From the NCBI RefSeq assembly GCF_900091625.1, contig NZ_FMIC01000002.1, positions 1,240,001 to 1,304,000 of the forward strand: 64,000 nt of DNA, in the 5' to 3' direction. Position numbers and translations under genes: made by a program. Under the pieces are notes generated by a model. That model had not been told where the DNA came from. It ran no database searches and saw only the letters and a program-made list of their open reading frames with translations. Source of the stretch: Micromonospora peucetia (GTDB taxonomy: Bacteria; Actinomycetota; Actinomycetes; Mycobacteriales; Micromonosporaceae). The stretch's first letter is position 1; each line of letters begins with the position of its first letter. This document shows positions 43,490-52,585 of this stretch, in pieces.

Positions 43490-44803
43490 TCACTGTGCCT
43501 CGACGATCATCCCCGCGCCGACCGTACGGTTGGTGGCCTCGTCGATGATCACGAAGCCGCCGGTGGTGCGGTTGCGGCGGTACTCGTCCGCGAGCAGCGG
43601 CACGGTGGTCCGCAGCCGCACCCGGCCGATCTCGTTGAGCCCCAGCTCGCCCGCCGACTCGTCGCGGTGCAGCGAGTTGACGTCCAGCCGGTAGTGCAGC
43701 CCGCGCACGATGGCCCGCGCGGAGCGGGTGGTGTGCTTGATGGCGTACCTGCCGCCGACCTGGAGGGGACGGGTCTCGTCCATCCAGCACACCATCGCCT
43801 CGATGTCCTGGGACACCGCCGGGGAGTTGTTCGGACGGCAGATCATGTCGCCCCGGGAAATGTCGATCTCGTCTTCCAGGCGTACGGTCACCGACATCGG
43901 CGGGAACGCCTCCGTGACCGGCCCGTCGGCGGTCTCCACGGCGGCGATCCGGCTGGTGAACCCGGACGGCAGCACCATCACCTCGTCGCCCGGCTTGAGC
44001 ACCCCGGAGGCGACCTGGCCGGCGTAGCCCCGGTAGTCGGTGACGGTGGTGGACTGCGGGCGGATCACGTACTGCACCGGGAACCGGACGTCGACCAGGT
44101 TGCGGTCGCTGGCGATGTGCACCCGCTCCAGGTGGTGCAACAGCGACGGGCCCTCGTACCAGGGCATGTTCTCCGACCGGCTGACGATGTTGTCGCCGCG
44201 CAGCGCGGAGATCGGCACCACCGTCAGGTCGGGCGCGTCGAGCTTCGCGGCGAACGCGGTGAACTCGTCCGCGATCCGCTCGAAGACGTCCTGCGACCAG
44301 TCGACCAGGTCCATCTTGTTGACGCAGAGGACCAGGTGCGGCACCCGCAGCAGCGAGCAGAGGAACGCGTGCCGGCGGGACTGCTCGACCAGGCCCTTGC
44401 GGGCGTCCACCAGGATCAGCGCCAGGTCGGCCGTCGACGCCCCGGTGACCATGTTCCGGGTGTACTGGATGTGCCCCGGGGTGTCCGCGATGATGAACTT
44501 CCGCCGGGGGGTGGCGAAGTAGCGGTACGCCACGTCGATGGTGATGCCCTGCTCGCGCTCGGCCCGCAGCCCGTCGGTGAGCAGCGCCAGGTTCGTGTAC
44601 TCGTCGCCCCGCGCGGCACTGACCGCCTCGACGGCGGCAAGCTGGTCGGTGAAGAGCGACTTCGTGTCGTAGAGCAGCCGGCCGATCAGGGTCGACTTGC
44701 CGTCGTCGACGCTGCCGGCCGTGGCGAATCGCAGCAGGTCCATCGGCCTGGCCCCGGTGGCGGCCGGCCCGTCAGTCGTGTTCGTGACGGTCTCGGTGGT
44801 CAT
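43490..44803 (-). CDS. cysN: Sulfate adenylyltransferase large subunit (GTPase)
   Basis: A 437-residue GTPase that drives sulfate activation with CysD. P-loop GSVDDGKST near residue 31, G3 DTPGH, G4 NKMD; then beta-barrel domains as in EF-Tu. The C-terminus stops after the barrel, so no APS kinase (CysC) is fused. ATG 44803 overlaps the cysD stop by one base (TGATG). Confidence 0.95.
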   Translation of the reverse strand: MTTETVTNTTDGPAATGARPMDLLRFATAGSVDDGKSTLIGRLLYDTKSLFTDQLAAVEAVSAARGDEYTNLALLTDGLRAEREQGITIDVAYRYFATPRRKFIIADTPGHIQYTRNMVTGASTADLALILVDARKGLVEQSRRHAFLCSLLRVPHLVLCVNKMDLVDWSQDVFERIADEFTAFAAKLDAPDLTVVPISALRGDNIVSRSENMPWYEGPSLLHHLERVHIASDRNLVDVRFPVQYVIRPQSTTVTDYRGYAGQVASGVLKPGDEVMVLPSGFTSRIAAVETADGPVTEAFPPMSVTVRLEDEIDISRGDMICRPNNSPAVSQDIEAMVCWMDETRPLQVGGRYAIKHTTRSARAIVRGLHYRLDVNSLHRDESAGELGLNEIGRVRLRTTVPLLADEYRRNRTTGGFVIIDEATNRTVGAGMIVEAQ

Positions 44804-45714
44804 CAGAAGTAGCCCTCCCGCTTGCGGTCCTCCATGGCGGCCTCGCTGACCCGGTCGTCGCCGCGGGTCGCGCCACGCTCGGTGATCCGGGTGGCGGCGA
44901 CCTCCTCGATGACCTTCTCGACCGTGTCGGCGTCGGAACGGACCGCCGCCGTGCAGGAGGCGTCGCCCACCGTCCGGTAGCGCACCCGCTCCTTGAAGCG
45001 GTCCTCGCCCGCCCGAGGACGGAAGAACTCGTTGACCGCGTAGAGCATCCCGTCCCGCTCGATCACCTCGCGCTCGTGCGCGTAGTAGATCGACGGCAGC
45101 GCGATGTGCTCCCGGGCGATGTAGTGCCAGACGTCCAGCTCGGTCCAGTTGGACAGCGGGAAGACCCGGATCGACTCGCCCGGGTGGCGGCGGCCGTTGT
45201 AGAGCGCCCACAGCTCCGGGCGCTGGTTCTTGGGGTCCCACTGGCCGAACTCGTCACGGAAGCTGAACACCCGCTCCTTGGCGCGGGCCTTCTCCTCGTC
45301 GCGGCGGGCGCCGCCGAAGAGCGCGTCGAACCGGTGCTTCTCCACCGCGTCCAGCAGCACCGGCGTCTGGATCCGGTTGCGCATCCCGTCGCCCGACTCG
45401 CGCACCAGCCCGCTGGCCAGCGCCTCGGGCACACTCGCCACCACCAGTTGCAGCCCCAGCTCGGCGACCCGCTGGTCCCGGTACTCCAGGACCTCGGGGA
45501 AGTTGTGCCCGGTGTCCACGTGCATGACCGGGAACGGGATGTTGGCCGGGGCGAACGCCTTCTGGGCCAGCCGGAGCATCACGATCGAGTCCTTGCCGCC
45601 GGAGAAGAGCAGCACCGGCCGCTCCATCTCGGCGACCACCTCGCGCATCACGAAGATGCTCTCGGCCTCCAGCGCGTCGAGGTGCGACACCTGGTAGGCG
45701 GCGGGGGCGGTCAT
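44803..45714 (-). CDS. cysD: Sulfate adenylyltransferase small subunit
   Basis: A 303-residue PP-loop enzyme that makes APS from sulfate and ATP. The PP motif SGGKDS is near residue 39; FPVMHVDTGHNFPEVLEYRD and the LFGGARRDEEKARAKER segment are typical of CysD. It precedes cysN with a one-base overlap. A reductase (cysH) is not visible here. Confidence 0.95.
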   Translation of the reverse strand: MTAPAAYQVSHLDALEAESIFVMREVVAEMERPVLLFSGGKDSIVMLRLAQKAFAPANIPFPVMHVDTGHNFPEVLEYRDQRVAELGLQLVVASVPEALASGLVRESGDGMRNRIQTPVLLDAVEKHRFDALFGGARRDEEKARAKERVFSFRDEFGQWDPKNQRPELWALYNGRRHPGESIRVFPLSNWTELDVWHYIAREHIALPSIYYAHEREVIERDGMLYAVNEFFRPRAGEDRFKERVRYRTVGDASCTAAVRSDADTVEKVIEEVAATRITERGATRGDDRVSEAAMEDRKREGYF

Positions 45715-45794
45715 GACACGGGCTCGCTTCGCTCGAATCCGCTCATCGAATTCCAGACCTTTCCGGTCGGGTATGCCAAGAAGTGCGGCTCAGG

Positions 45795-46628
45795 CTACCC
45801 GGAATGACGCTGCAACGCTGCAAGCAACCGACTGGCGAGATCCTTGCGGCAGACCAGCAGATCGGGTAGGCGCGGATCCGCCTCGTTGTATCTCAGCGCA
45901 GAACCATCGATCCGGGAAGCGTGCAGCCCGGTGGCCGTCGCCACAGCCACCGGCGCCGCCGAGTCCCACTCGTACTGGCCGCCCGCGTGGATGTAGGCGT
46001 CCACCTCACCGGTGACCACCGCCGCGATCTTCGCCCCGGCCGAGCCCATCGGCACCAGGTGCGCGCCGACGTCCTCGGCCAGGTCGGTCAGGAACACCGG
46101 CGGTCGGCTCCGGCTCGCCGCCAGGCGGATCGTACGACCGCCGGGAGTGTTCGCCGCCTCCACCGTCATCGGCGGGTACGCCGGCGGATAGTCGGTGCCG
46201 AGCACCCGGTGCTGCGCCGGCAGCCCGACCGCGCCCGCGACCAGACCGTGCGGCGTCGGCGCGGTACGCGCCCAGAGCGCCACGTGCACCGCCCAGTCCG
46301 AGCGGCCCTCCTCGGAGAACTCCCGGGTGCCGTCCAGCGGGTCGATGATCCACACCCGGTCGGCGGTCAGTCGGGGCACCACCGCGGCGTTCACCTCCGC
46401 GGCCCAGGCCAGCCGTGAGCCCTCGTCCTCCTCGGAGAGGACCGCGTCGCCCGGCCGCCACTTCGCCAGCTCGGTACGGATCAGGTCGTGCGAGACCTTG
46501 TCGCCCGCGGCCTTCAACGCCCCCGCGTCGGCGAAGCCCATCTCGGACCGCAGGCCGACCAGCGCCTGACCGGCCCGGGCCGCCAGCCACCGGGCGAACG
46601 CGCCGTCGATCATCGGAGGACTGCCCAT
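45795..46628 (-). CDS. cysQ: 3'(2'),5'-bisphosphate nucleotidase, CysQ type
   Basis: A 277-residue inositol-monophosphatase-fold enzyme that removes 3'-phosphate from PAP or PAPS. Metal-binding motifs are LSEEDEGSR, WIIDPLDGTREFSEEG and the C-terminal WDSAAPVAVATATGL. It is 81 bp upstream of cysD on the same strand and belongs with the sulfate activation genes. ATG 46628 is chosen; ATG 46613 is possible. Confidence 0.9.
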   Translation of the reverse strand: MGSPPMIDGAFARWLAARAGQALVGLRSEMGFADAGALKAAGDKVSHDLIRTELAKWRPGDAVLSEEDEGSRLAWAAEVNAAVVPRLTADRVWIIDPLDGTREFSEEGRSDWAVHVALWARTAPTPHGLVAGAVGLPAQHRVLGTDYPPAYPPMTVEAANTPGGRTIRLAASRSRPPVFLTDLAEDVGAHLVPMGSAGAKIAAVVTGEVDAYIHAGGQYEWDSAAPVAVATATGLHASRIDGSALRYNEADPRLPDLLVCRKDLASRLLAALQRHSG

Positions 46629-46747
46629 GACTCCTGCTCCCGTCGCTCGCCACGCTCCGCATCCGATCCGCCACACCGCCGACGACCCACGTCGACGGTC
46701 GCGCCGGAATGGCGAAGACTACCGGCCCCCGGCGTCCGGCCCGGCGC

Positions 46748-47338
46748 TCACACCCCGTGGTAGAGGTTCTGCGTCGGCTCCACGCCCCTGGTGATCACCG
46801 ACTCCACCACATCCGCGGCCCGGTCCACCAGAAACTCCAGTTCCTTGCGCTCCGCCGCGCTGAAATCCGACAGTACGTAGTCCGCCGGATCCTGCCGCCC
46901 CGGCGGCCGACCGATACCGAACCGCACCCGGACGTACTCCTTCGTGCCCAGCGACTTCGACATCGACCGCAGGCCGTTGTGCCCGCCCTCGCCGCCGCCG
47001 CACTTCACCCGCAGCTGGCCGTAGCCGATGTCCAACTCGTCATGCACCGCCACCACCTGGCCGGGCGGCACCTTGTGGAACTGGGCCAGGCCGGCCACCG
47101 GCCCGCCGGAGAGGTTCATGTACGTCAGCGGCTTGACCAGCACCAGCTTCGGCCCGCCGAAGCCGAGCCGCCCCTCGGCGACCTCCGCCGCCGCCCGCTT
47201 GTGTCGGCCGAACCGCGCGCCGAGCCGGCCCGCCAGCAGGTCGGCCACCAGGAAGCCGACGTTGTGCCGGTTGCCGGCGTACTCCCGACCTGGATTGCCC
47301 AGGCCGACCACCAGCCACGGCCCCGTCTCGTCCGTCAC
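46748..47338 (-). CDS. pth: Peptidyl-tRNA hydrolase
   Basis: A 196-residue esterase that frees stalled peptides from peptidyl-t[23 protein letters not shown] near the start contains the catalytic His (NRHN), and [20 protein letters not shown] carries the Asp; [12 protein letters not shown] follows. GTG 47338 has GAGGGGCGAG upstream. It follows rplY on the same strand, as in many actinobacteria. Confidence 0.95.
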   Translation of the reverse strand: MTDETGPWLVVGLGNPGREYAGNRHNVGFLVADLLAGRLGARFGRHKRAAAEVAEGRLGFGGPKLVLVKPLTYMNLSGGPVAGLAQFHKVPPGQVVAVHDELDIGYGQLRVKCGGGEGGHNGLRSMSKSLGTKEYVRVRFGIGRPPGRQDPADYVLSDFSAAERKELEFLVDRAADVVESVITRGVEPTQNLYHGV

Positions 47339-47391
47339 GCCTCGCCCCTCCCGCTGCTCGCCGTCACCCACCCGCATACCGATACGCCGAC

Positions 47392-47419
47392 AGGCGCCCC
47401 CGACCGTGCGGGGACGCCT
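47392..47419 (-). terminator. Terminator after rplY
   Basis: AGGCG-C-CCCC (47392-47401) pairs with GGGG-A-CGCCT (47410-47419), a 9-bp stem with one mismatch, 22 nt past the rplY stop and about 55 nt before the pth start. It may lower pth expression relative to rplY. Confidence 0.55.
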
Positions 47420-47440
47420 GTAGCAGCGAATGCGAACCGA

Positions 47441-48124
47441 TCAGGCCTCGGTCTTCGCCTCGGCGTTCTCCTCGGCGGCCGGAGCCTCGGCGCCCTCGGC
47501 GGTCTCCTCGCCAACCTCGGCCTCGGCCTCCTCGGTGGCCTCCTCGACCTCGGGGAGGGTGGCCTCGAGCTGCTCGGCGGTCGGCGCGGCGGTCACCGAG
47601 GCGACGGTCTGCTCCGGGTCGGCGGCCAGCTCGACACCGGCCGGCAGCTCCACGTCGCCGGCGGTGACCTGGGTGCCGGCCTCCAGACCCGCGATCGAGG
47701 CCTCCAGGTGGTCCGGCACCTTGGTGGCGTCGGCGGTGACCGACAGGGTGTCGTGGTCGTGCACGATCAGGGTGTCCCGCGCGGCCTCGCCGGTCAGCTG
47801 GACCGGGACCTCGACGGTGACCTTCTCGCCCCGGCGGACCAGCAGCAGGTCCACGTGCTCGAAGGTGTCCCTGATGGGGTCACGCTGAATCGCCTTCGGC
47901 AGCGCCAGCACCTGGGTGCCGTCGCTGACCTCGATCGCGAAGAGCTGGTTGGCACCGCCCTTGCGGATCGCGGCCGCGAACTCGCGGGCCGGCAGCGCGA
48001 TGTGCTTGGGCTTCTCGCCGTGGCCGTAAAGCACGGCGGGCACCTTGCCGGCCCGGCGGGTACGACGGGCACCACCCTTGCCGAACTCGGTACGGGGCTC
48101 GGCGCTGATCTTTACCTCGGACAC
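47441..48124 (-). CDS. rplY: Ribosomal protein L25/general stress protein Ctc
   Basis: A 227-residue long-form L25 (TL5/CTC type) that binds 5S rRNA. N-terminal domain about 1-95 (EPRTEFGKGGARRTRRAGKV, LPAREFAAAIRKGGANQLF); second beta domain to about 190; then a strongly acidic Glu/Ala tail. AGGAG lies 8 nt before GTG 48124. Confidence 0.93.
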   Translation of the reverse strand: MSEVKISAEPRTEFGKGGARRTRRAGKVPAVLYGHGEKPKHIALPAREFAAAIRKGGANQLFAIEVSDGTQVLALPKAIQRDPIRDTFEHVDLLLVRRGEKVTVEVPVQLTGEAARDTLIVHDHDTLSVTADATKVPDHLEASIAGLEAGTQVTAGDVELPAGVELAADPEQTVASVTAAPTAEQLEATLPEVEEATEEAEAEVGEETAEGAEAPAAEENAEAKTEA

Positions 48125-48442
48125 GGGGAAACTCCTGATGCTTTCGCTGCGGCGGCTTGTCGTCTGGCGGTGCTGGGGCGAGGGGCTCGCTGGGGCTCAG
48201 CGTCGAGAACGACGGCCCGGAGCACCGCGTCGATGACGGTGCCTCCGTGCGGCGCTTGTCAGCGACCCGCCGGGCACCCTCGCCGTGGCAACCGCACCAG
48301 TCTACCCGAGCTGATTCCGCGCTTTCCGGCAGTCCCCTTATCACCGTTCCCGCAGGCCCGCAGGGTGATACGGATCCGCCCGCCGGCCCCTCGTCCAGGC
48401 ACCTCCCGCGCGGCGGCCGTCCGGTCGCCGGCCGCGACGGCC
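48125..48442. other. Gene-free gap between prs and rplY
   Basis: About 318 bp without a supportable gene. A TAGACT hexamer on the minus strand (48304-48299) might be a -10 box for rplY, about 175 nt upstream of its start, but no clear -35 was found. Repeated GC-rich stems occur without a clear role. Nothing else stands out. Confidence 0.4.
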
Positions 48443-48484
48443 GACGCCTGGGCCGACGGGCAGTGGCCCGCCGGCCCAGGCGTC
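48443..48484 (-). terminator. Terminator after prs
   Basis: GACGCCTGGGCC (48443-48454) and GGCCCAGGCGTC (48473-48484) form a perfect 12-bp stem with a nested CGGGC/GCCCG stem, 7 nt after the prs stop. Confidence 0.8.
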
Positions 48485-48490
48485 AGGCGG

Positions 48491-49471
48491 TCAGCTCAGG
48501 CCGCCGAAGAGGGTGGTCACCGAGCCGTCGTCGAAGACCTCACGGATCGCCCGCGCCAGCAGCGGCGCGATCGACAGCACGGTGATCTTGTCGAGCTGCT
48601 TCTCCGGCGGCAGCGGCAGCGTGTTGGTCACCACGACCTCGCTGATCGGGGCGTTCTTCAGCCGCTCGGTCGCCGGGTCGGAGAGCAACGCGTGGGTCGA
48701 GGCCACGATCACGTCGGCCGCGCCGGACTGCCGGAGGATGTCCGCCGCCCCGCAGATCGTGCCGCCCGTGTCGATCATGTCATCGACGATGAGGCAGACC
48801 CGGCCCTCGACCTCACCGACCACCCGGTTCGCCACCACCTGGTTCGGCTTCAGTGGGTCCCGGGTCTTGTGGATGAAGGCCAGCGGACAGCCGCCCAGCC
48901 GGTCCGTCCACCGCTCGGCCACCCGCACCCGGCCCGAGTCCGGCGCGACCACCGTCATCGGGCGGCCGGCGTACTTGTGCTGGACGTACTCGGCGAGGAT
49001 GTCCATCGCGAAGAGGTGGTCGACCGGGCCGTCGAAGAAGCCCTGGATCTGCGCGGTGTGCAGGTCGACGGTGAGGATCCGGTTCGCCCCGGCCGTCTTG
49101 AGCAGGTCCGCCACCAGCCGGGCCGAGATCGGCTCCCGGCCGCGGTGCTTCTTGTCCTGCCGGGCGTACGGGTAGAACGGCAGCACCACGGTGATCCGTT
49201 TGGCCGAACCGCGCTTCAGCGCGTCGATCATGATGAGGGTCTCCATGACCCAGGTGTTGACCCCGTGCGTGACGGACTGGACCACGAAGGCGTCCGAACC
49301 GCGCACCGAGTCCTTGAACCGTACGAAGATCTCACCGTTGGCGAACTCGTACGCGTCGGCCGGCGTCGGCGCGACGCCGAGCACCTCACCGATCTCCCTG
49401 GCCAACTCCGGAAAGCCACGTCCGGAGAAAAGCATCAGGCTCTTGCGGTTTTCGGCGACGATGCTGCCCAT
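48491..49471 (-). CDS. prs: Ribose-phosphate pyrophosphokinase
   Basis: A 326-residue enzyme that makes PRPP from ribose 5-phosphate and ATP, feeding nucleotide, His and Trp synthesis. FVVQSVTHGVNTWVMETLIM, VDLHTAQIQGFF (PRPP-region His) and CLIVDDMIDTGGT (ribose-phosphate loop) are all present. ATG 49471. It is 53 bp downstream of glmU, as in Mycobacterium and Streptomyces. Confidence 0.96.
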   Translation of the reverse strand: MGSIVAENRKSLMLFSGRGFPELAREIGEVLGVAPTPADAYEFANGEIFVRFKDSVRGSDAFVVQSVTHGVNTWVMETLIMIDALKRGSAKRITVVLPFYPYARQDKKHRGREPISARLVADLLKTAGANRILTVDLHTAQIQGFFDGPVDHLFAMDILAEYVQHKYAGRPMTVVAPDSGRVRVAERWTDRLGGCPLAFIHKTRDPLKPNQVVANRVVGEVEGRVCLIVDDMIDTGGTICGAADILRQSGAADVIVASTHALLSDPATERLKNAPISEVVVTNTLPLPPEKQLDKITVLSIAPLLARAIREVFDDGSVTTLFGGLS

Positions 49472-49524
49472 GGGCCCGTCTGCTCCCGTTGGTCGGTGGT
49501 ACCCGGCGGGTGGTGGGCCGGGGC

Positions 49525-51060
49525 CTATTCGGTTGCAGTATCCCCCGCGCCGGACGCCGACCTGACCGGCTCGGCGTCCCCGTGGATTGCCTCACCTTCA
49601 CTTGCCCCGGACCCCGACGCCGACGCACCCTCATCAGCCGTTCGGGCCCGCCCGGCCGCCTTCGCGGAGGCCGTACCGGCCCGTTTGCGGGTCACCCAGC
49701 CCTCGATGTTGCGCTGCGGCGCCCGGGTCACCCCGAGCGCACCCGGCGGCACGTCCTGCGTGATCGCGCTGCCCGCCGCCACGTACGCCCCGGCGCCCAC
49801 CTCGACGGGCGCGATGAGGCTGGTGTCGCAGCCGACGAACGCGGCCTCGCCGACCGTGGTGCGGTGCTTGTTCACCCCGTCGTAGTTCACGAAGATCGTC
49901 GCCGCGCCGATGTTCGCCTTCGCGCCGATCGTCGCGTCCCCCACGTACGACAGGTGCGGCACCTTCGCGCCCGCGCCCACCTCCGAGTTCTTCACCTCGA
50001 CGAACGTGCCGACCTTGGCCTTCTCGGCCAGCCGGGCGTCCGGCCGCAGGTACGCGTACGGCCCGACGGCGGCGCCCGGGCCGACCTCCGCGCTCACCGC
50101 GTGGCTGCGCAGCACGGTGGCGTCCGGGCCGACGACGGTGTCGATCAGCGTCACGTCCGGCCCGACCACCGCGCCGGTGCCGACCACCGTGCCGCCGCGC
50201 AGCTGGGTGTTCTGGTCGATCACGGCGTCCCGGTCCAGGGCGACCGTCACGTCGATCCAGGTGGTGTCCGGGTCGAGCAGGCTGACCCCGGTACGCATCC
50301 AGGCCTCGTTGACCCGGTCGCGCAGCAGCCGGCGCAGCACGGCCAGCTCGACCCGGTCGTTGCAGCCCAGCGTCTCGACGTGGTCCGCCGCCACGTGCAC
50401 CACCACCGACTCGCCGGCCGAGCCCAGCAGGCCGAAGACGTCGGTCAGATATTCCTCGCCCTGGTCGTTGTCGGTCGACAGCTTGCCCAGCCCGGCGCGC
50501 AGCCGGGCGGCGTCGAACGCGTAGATGCCCGCGTTGATCTCCCGGATCGCCCGCTGTGCTCCGGTGGCGTCGCGCTCCTCGACGATCTGCTCGAGCCGCC
50601 CGTCGGCATCCCGCACGATCCGGCCCAGGCCGGTCGGGTCGGGCACCTCGGCCGCGAGCACGGTCGCCGCCGCGCCCGCACCCTCGTGCGCCTCCACCAG
50701 CGCGGCCACCGTCTCCGGGCGGAGCAGCGGCACGTCGCCGTTGATGACGACCACGGTGCCGGTGGCGTCCGCCGCGGCGTCCAGCGCGATCCGTACGGCG
50801 TGCCCGGTGCCGAGCTGCTCGGCCTGGAGCACCGGGGTGGCCTCGGGGGCGATCTCCGCGAGGTGCGCGCGGACCTGGTCGGCACCGTGTCCCACCACGA
50901 CGATCGTGCGGTCTGCGGTCAGCGGCGCGGCGGCGGCGAGCACGTGGCCGACGAGGGTACGGCCGAGCAGCGGGTGCAGCACCTTGGGCAGCGCCGACTT
51001 CATCCGCTTGCCCTCACCGGCGGCGAGCACGACAACGGTGCGGAGGTGGGGCTGGGACAC
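49525..51060 (-). CDS. glmU: Bifunctional UDP-N-acetylglucosamine pyrophosphorylase/GlcN-1-P acetyltransferase
   Basis: A 511-residue two-domain enzyme that makes UDP-GlcNAc for peptidoglycan. N-terminal nucleotidyltransferase: LAAGEGKRMKSALPKVLH near residue 11, with INGDVPLL and GEEYLTDV. C-terminal left-handed beta-helix of hexapeptide repeats (about 250-455), with ANIGAATIFVNYDG and the acetyl-CoA site ITQDVPPGALG. A disordered Ala/Glu/Ser tail of about 50 residues follows. GTG 51060 has GGGAG 8 nt upstream; ATG 51102 has no ribosome binding site. Confidence 0.95.
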   Translation of the reverse strand: MSQPHLRTVVVLAAGEGKRMKSALPKVLHPLLGRTLVGHVLAAAAPLTADRTIVVVGHGADQVRAHLAEIAPEATPVLQAEQLGTGHAVRIALDAAADATGTVVVINGDVPLLRPETVAALVEAHEGAGAAATVLAAEVPDPTGLGRIVRDADGRLEQIVEERDATGAQRAIREINAGIYAFDAARLRAGLGKLSTDNDQGEEYLTDVFGLLGSAGESVVVHVAADHVETLGCNDRVELAVLRRLLRDRVNEAWMRTGVSLLDPDTTWIDVTVALDRDAVIDQNTQLRGGTVVGTGAVVGPDVTLIDTVVGPDATVLRSHAVSAEVGPGAAVGPYAYLRPDARLAEKAKVGTFVEVKNSEVGAGAKVPHLSYVGDATIGAKANIGAATIFVNYDGVNKHRTTVGEAAFVGCDTSLIAPVEVGAGAYVAAGSAITQDVPPGALGVTRAPQRNIEGWVTRKRAGTASAKAAGRARTADEGASASGSGASEGEAIHGDAEPVRSASGAGDTATE

Positions 51061-51134
51061 GACACGGGCTCCCGTCGGGACAGCGGACAGTCTCGCGGCC
51101 ATGCTAACCAGACATCGTCCGCGACGAGCGGAAG

Positions 51135-51205
51135 CTCCCGGGAGAGGACTCGAACCCCTACAATCAGGACCAAAACCTGACGTCCTGCCATTAGACGACC
51201 CGGGA
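51135..51205 (-). tRNA. tRNA-Gln (anticodon UUG)
   Basis: A 71-nt cloverleaf on the minus strand. Acceptor TCCCGGG pairs with CCCGGGA (51136-51142), discriminator G. The D arm is GTCT/GGAC; the anticodon stem TCAGG/CCTGA holds the loop TTTTGGT, anticodon TTG (Gln); the T loop is TTCGAGT. CCA is not encoded. It lies immediately upstream of glmU on the same strand; no integrase is nearby. Confidence 0.93.
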
Positions 51206-51342
51206 CGGCCTAAAACGGGCAAACCGAACGGCTGCCCGTCCTCTACACCTTAGCGCCCCTGGTCCGTAACGCCATCGCTCATTCCGTGCGGCAGCCTCAG
51301 GCATTCATCCCCGCCGCTGTCCCATGCGTGTCCAGGGAACCT

Positions 51343-51368
51343 AAGTTACGGTGACGTAGGCGTAACTT
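51343..51368. promoter_or_regulatory. Inverted repeat upstream of the desaturase gene
   Basis: AAGTTACG (51343-51350) and CGTAACTT (51361-51368) are exact reverse complements with a 10-bp spacer, about 30 nt before the desaturase start. This size and position suit a TetR-family dimer site; the TetR gene just downstream of the desaturase is a candidate. Confidence 0.6.
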
Positions 51369-51398
51369 CGTGATCTTCCCATCCGTCTGCGAGGTGAC

Positions 51399-52355
51399 AT
51401 GCCAACCACATCCCTCGATTCGTCCGCCGGCCCGAAACCACTCACCCAGGGCACCCAGTCCCGAGGCATCCTCGTCGCCCTCTGGGCGTTCGTGGTGATC
51501 CCCTTCCTGGCCCTCGTCGCCGCCGTACCGGTCGCCTGGGGCGGCTGGCTGAGCTGGACCGACGTGGCCGTCGCCGGGTTCTGGTACGTGCTCTCCGGGT
51601 TGGGCATCACGGTCGGCTACCACCGGTACTTCACCCACGGGTCGTTCAAGGCGAAGCGCTGGCTGCGGGTCGCGCTGGCGGTGTCCGGCTCGCTGGCGGT
51701 GCAGGGCGAGATCATCCAGTGGGTGGCCGACCACCGGCGCCACCACGCCTTCTCCGACCTGGAGGGCGACCCGCACTCGCCCTGGCGGTTCGGGGAGAGC
51801 GTCAGTGGCCTGACGAAGGGCCTGTTCCACGCGCACGTCGGCTGGCTCTTCGGTCGGGAGTTGTCCAACCGGCGGCGGTTCGCCCCGGACCTGCTCGCCG
51901 ACCGGGACATCAACCGGGTGGACCGACTGTTTCCGCTGCTGGTGGTGCTCTCGGTGCTCGGTCCCGCGCTGATGGGCGGCCTGCTCACCTGGTCGTGGCG
52001 GGGGGCGCTGTCCGCGCTCTTCTGGGCCGGCCTGGTGCGCATCGCGCTGCTGCACCACGTGACCTGGTCCATCAACTCGGTCTGCCACGTCTATGGGGAG
52101 CGGCCGTTCGCGATGCGCCAGGGCGACCGGGCGTCAAACTTCTGGCCGTTGGCGATCCTGTCGTTCGGCGAGAGCTGGCACAACCTGCACCACGCCGACC
52201 CGACCAGCGCCCGGCACGGCGTACTACGCGGCCAGGTGGACATCTCGGCCCGGGTGATCTGGCTGTTCGAGAAGGCCGGCGCGGCCCGGGACGTGCGCTG
52301 GCCGAAGCCCGAGCGCATCGCGGCGAAGCTGGTCGAGCCCGGCACTGGGCGGTGA
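51399..52355 (+). CDS. Acyl-CoA (delta-9) fatty acid desaturase
   Basis: A 318-residue membrane di-iron enzyme. The three His boxes are HRYFTH (near 74), HRRHH (near 112) and HNLHH (near 264), with four hydrophobic segments between them. It introduces a cis double bond in C16-C18 acyl chains, probably as acyl-CoA, to adjust membrane fluidity. A distinct operator lies upstream, and a TetR gene follows on the same strand. Confidence 0.93.
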   Translation: MPTTSLDSSAGPKPLTQGTQSRGILVALWAFVVIPFLALVAAVPVAWGGWLSWTDVAVAGFWYVLSGLGITVGYHRYFTHGSFKAKRWLRVALAVSGSLAVQGEIIQWVADHRRHHAFSDLEGDPHSPWRFGESVSGLTKGLFHAHVGWLFGRELSNRRRFAPDLLADRDINRVDRLFPLLVVLSVLGPALMGGLLTWSWRGALSALFWAGLVRIALLHHVTWSINSVCHVYGERPFAMRQGDRASNFWPLAILSFGESWHNLHHADPTSARHGVLRGQVDISARVIWLFEKAGAARDVRWPKPERIAAKLVEPGTGR

Positions 52356-52585
52356 AGCGGGGCAGGTGGGCGCGAAGGCCACCTGGCAGTATGGCCGGGT
52401 GACCGAGCGAAGCGGATGCGATGCCGGGCGGCCCGGCGAACCGGGGGCGGGGCCCGACGGGGATACGGTCACCGGGGCGGCAGCGCCACCCGACCGACGA
52501 CCGGCGAGGGGACGACGTGACCCAGCACGGCGGCGGCAACATCCCACGACAGGGCGGCACCGAGCGCCGGCGGAGTGACGAGAAC

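Noticed and set aside
51135..51205. tRNA-Gln as an integration site of a mobile element
   Set aside because: No integrase, no partial tRNA copy, and the flanks are core genes.
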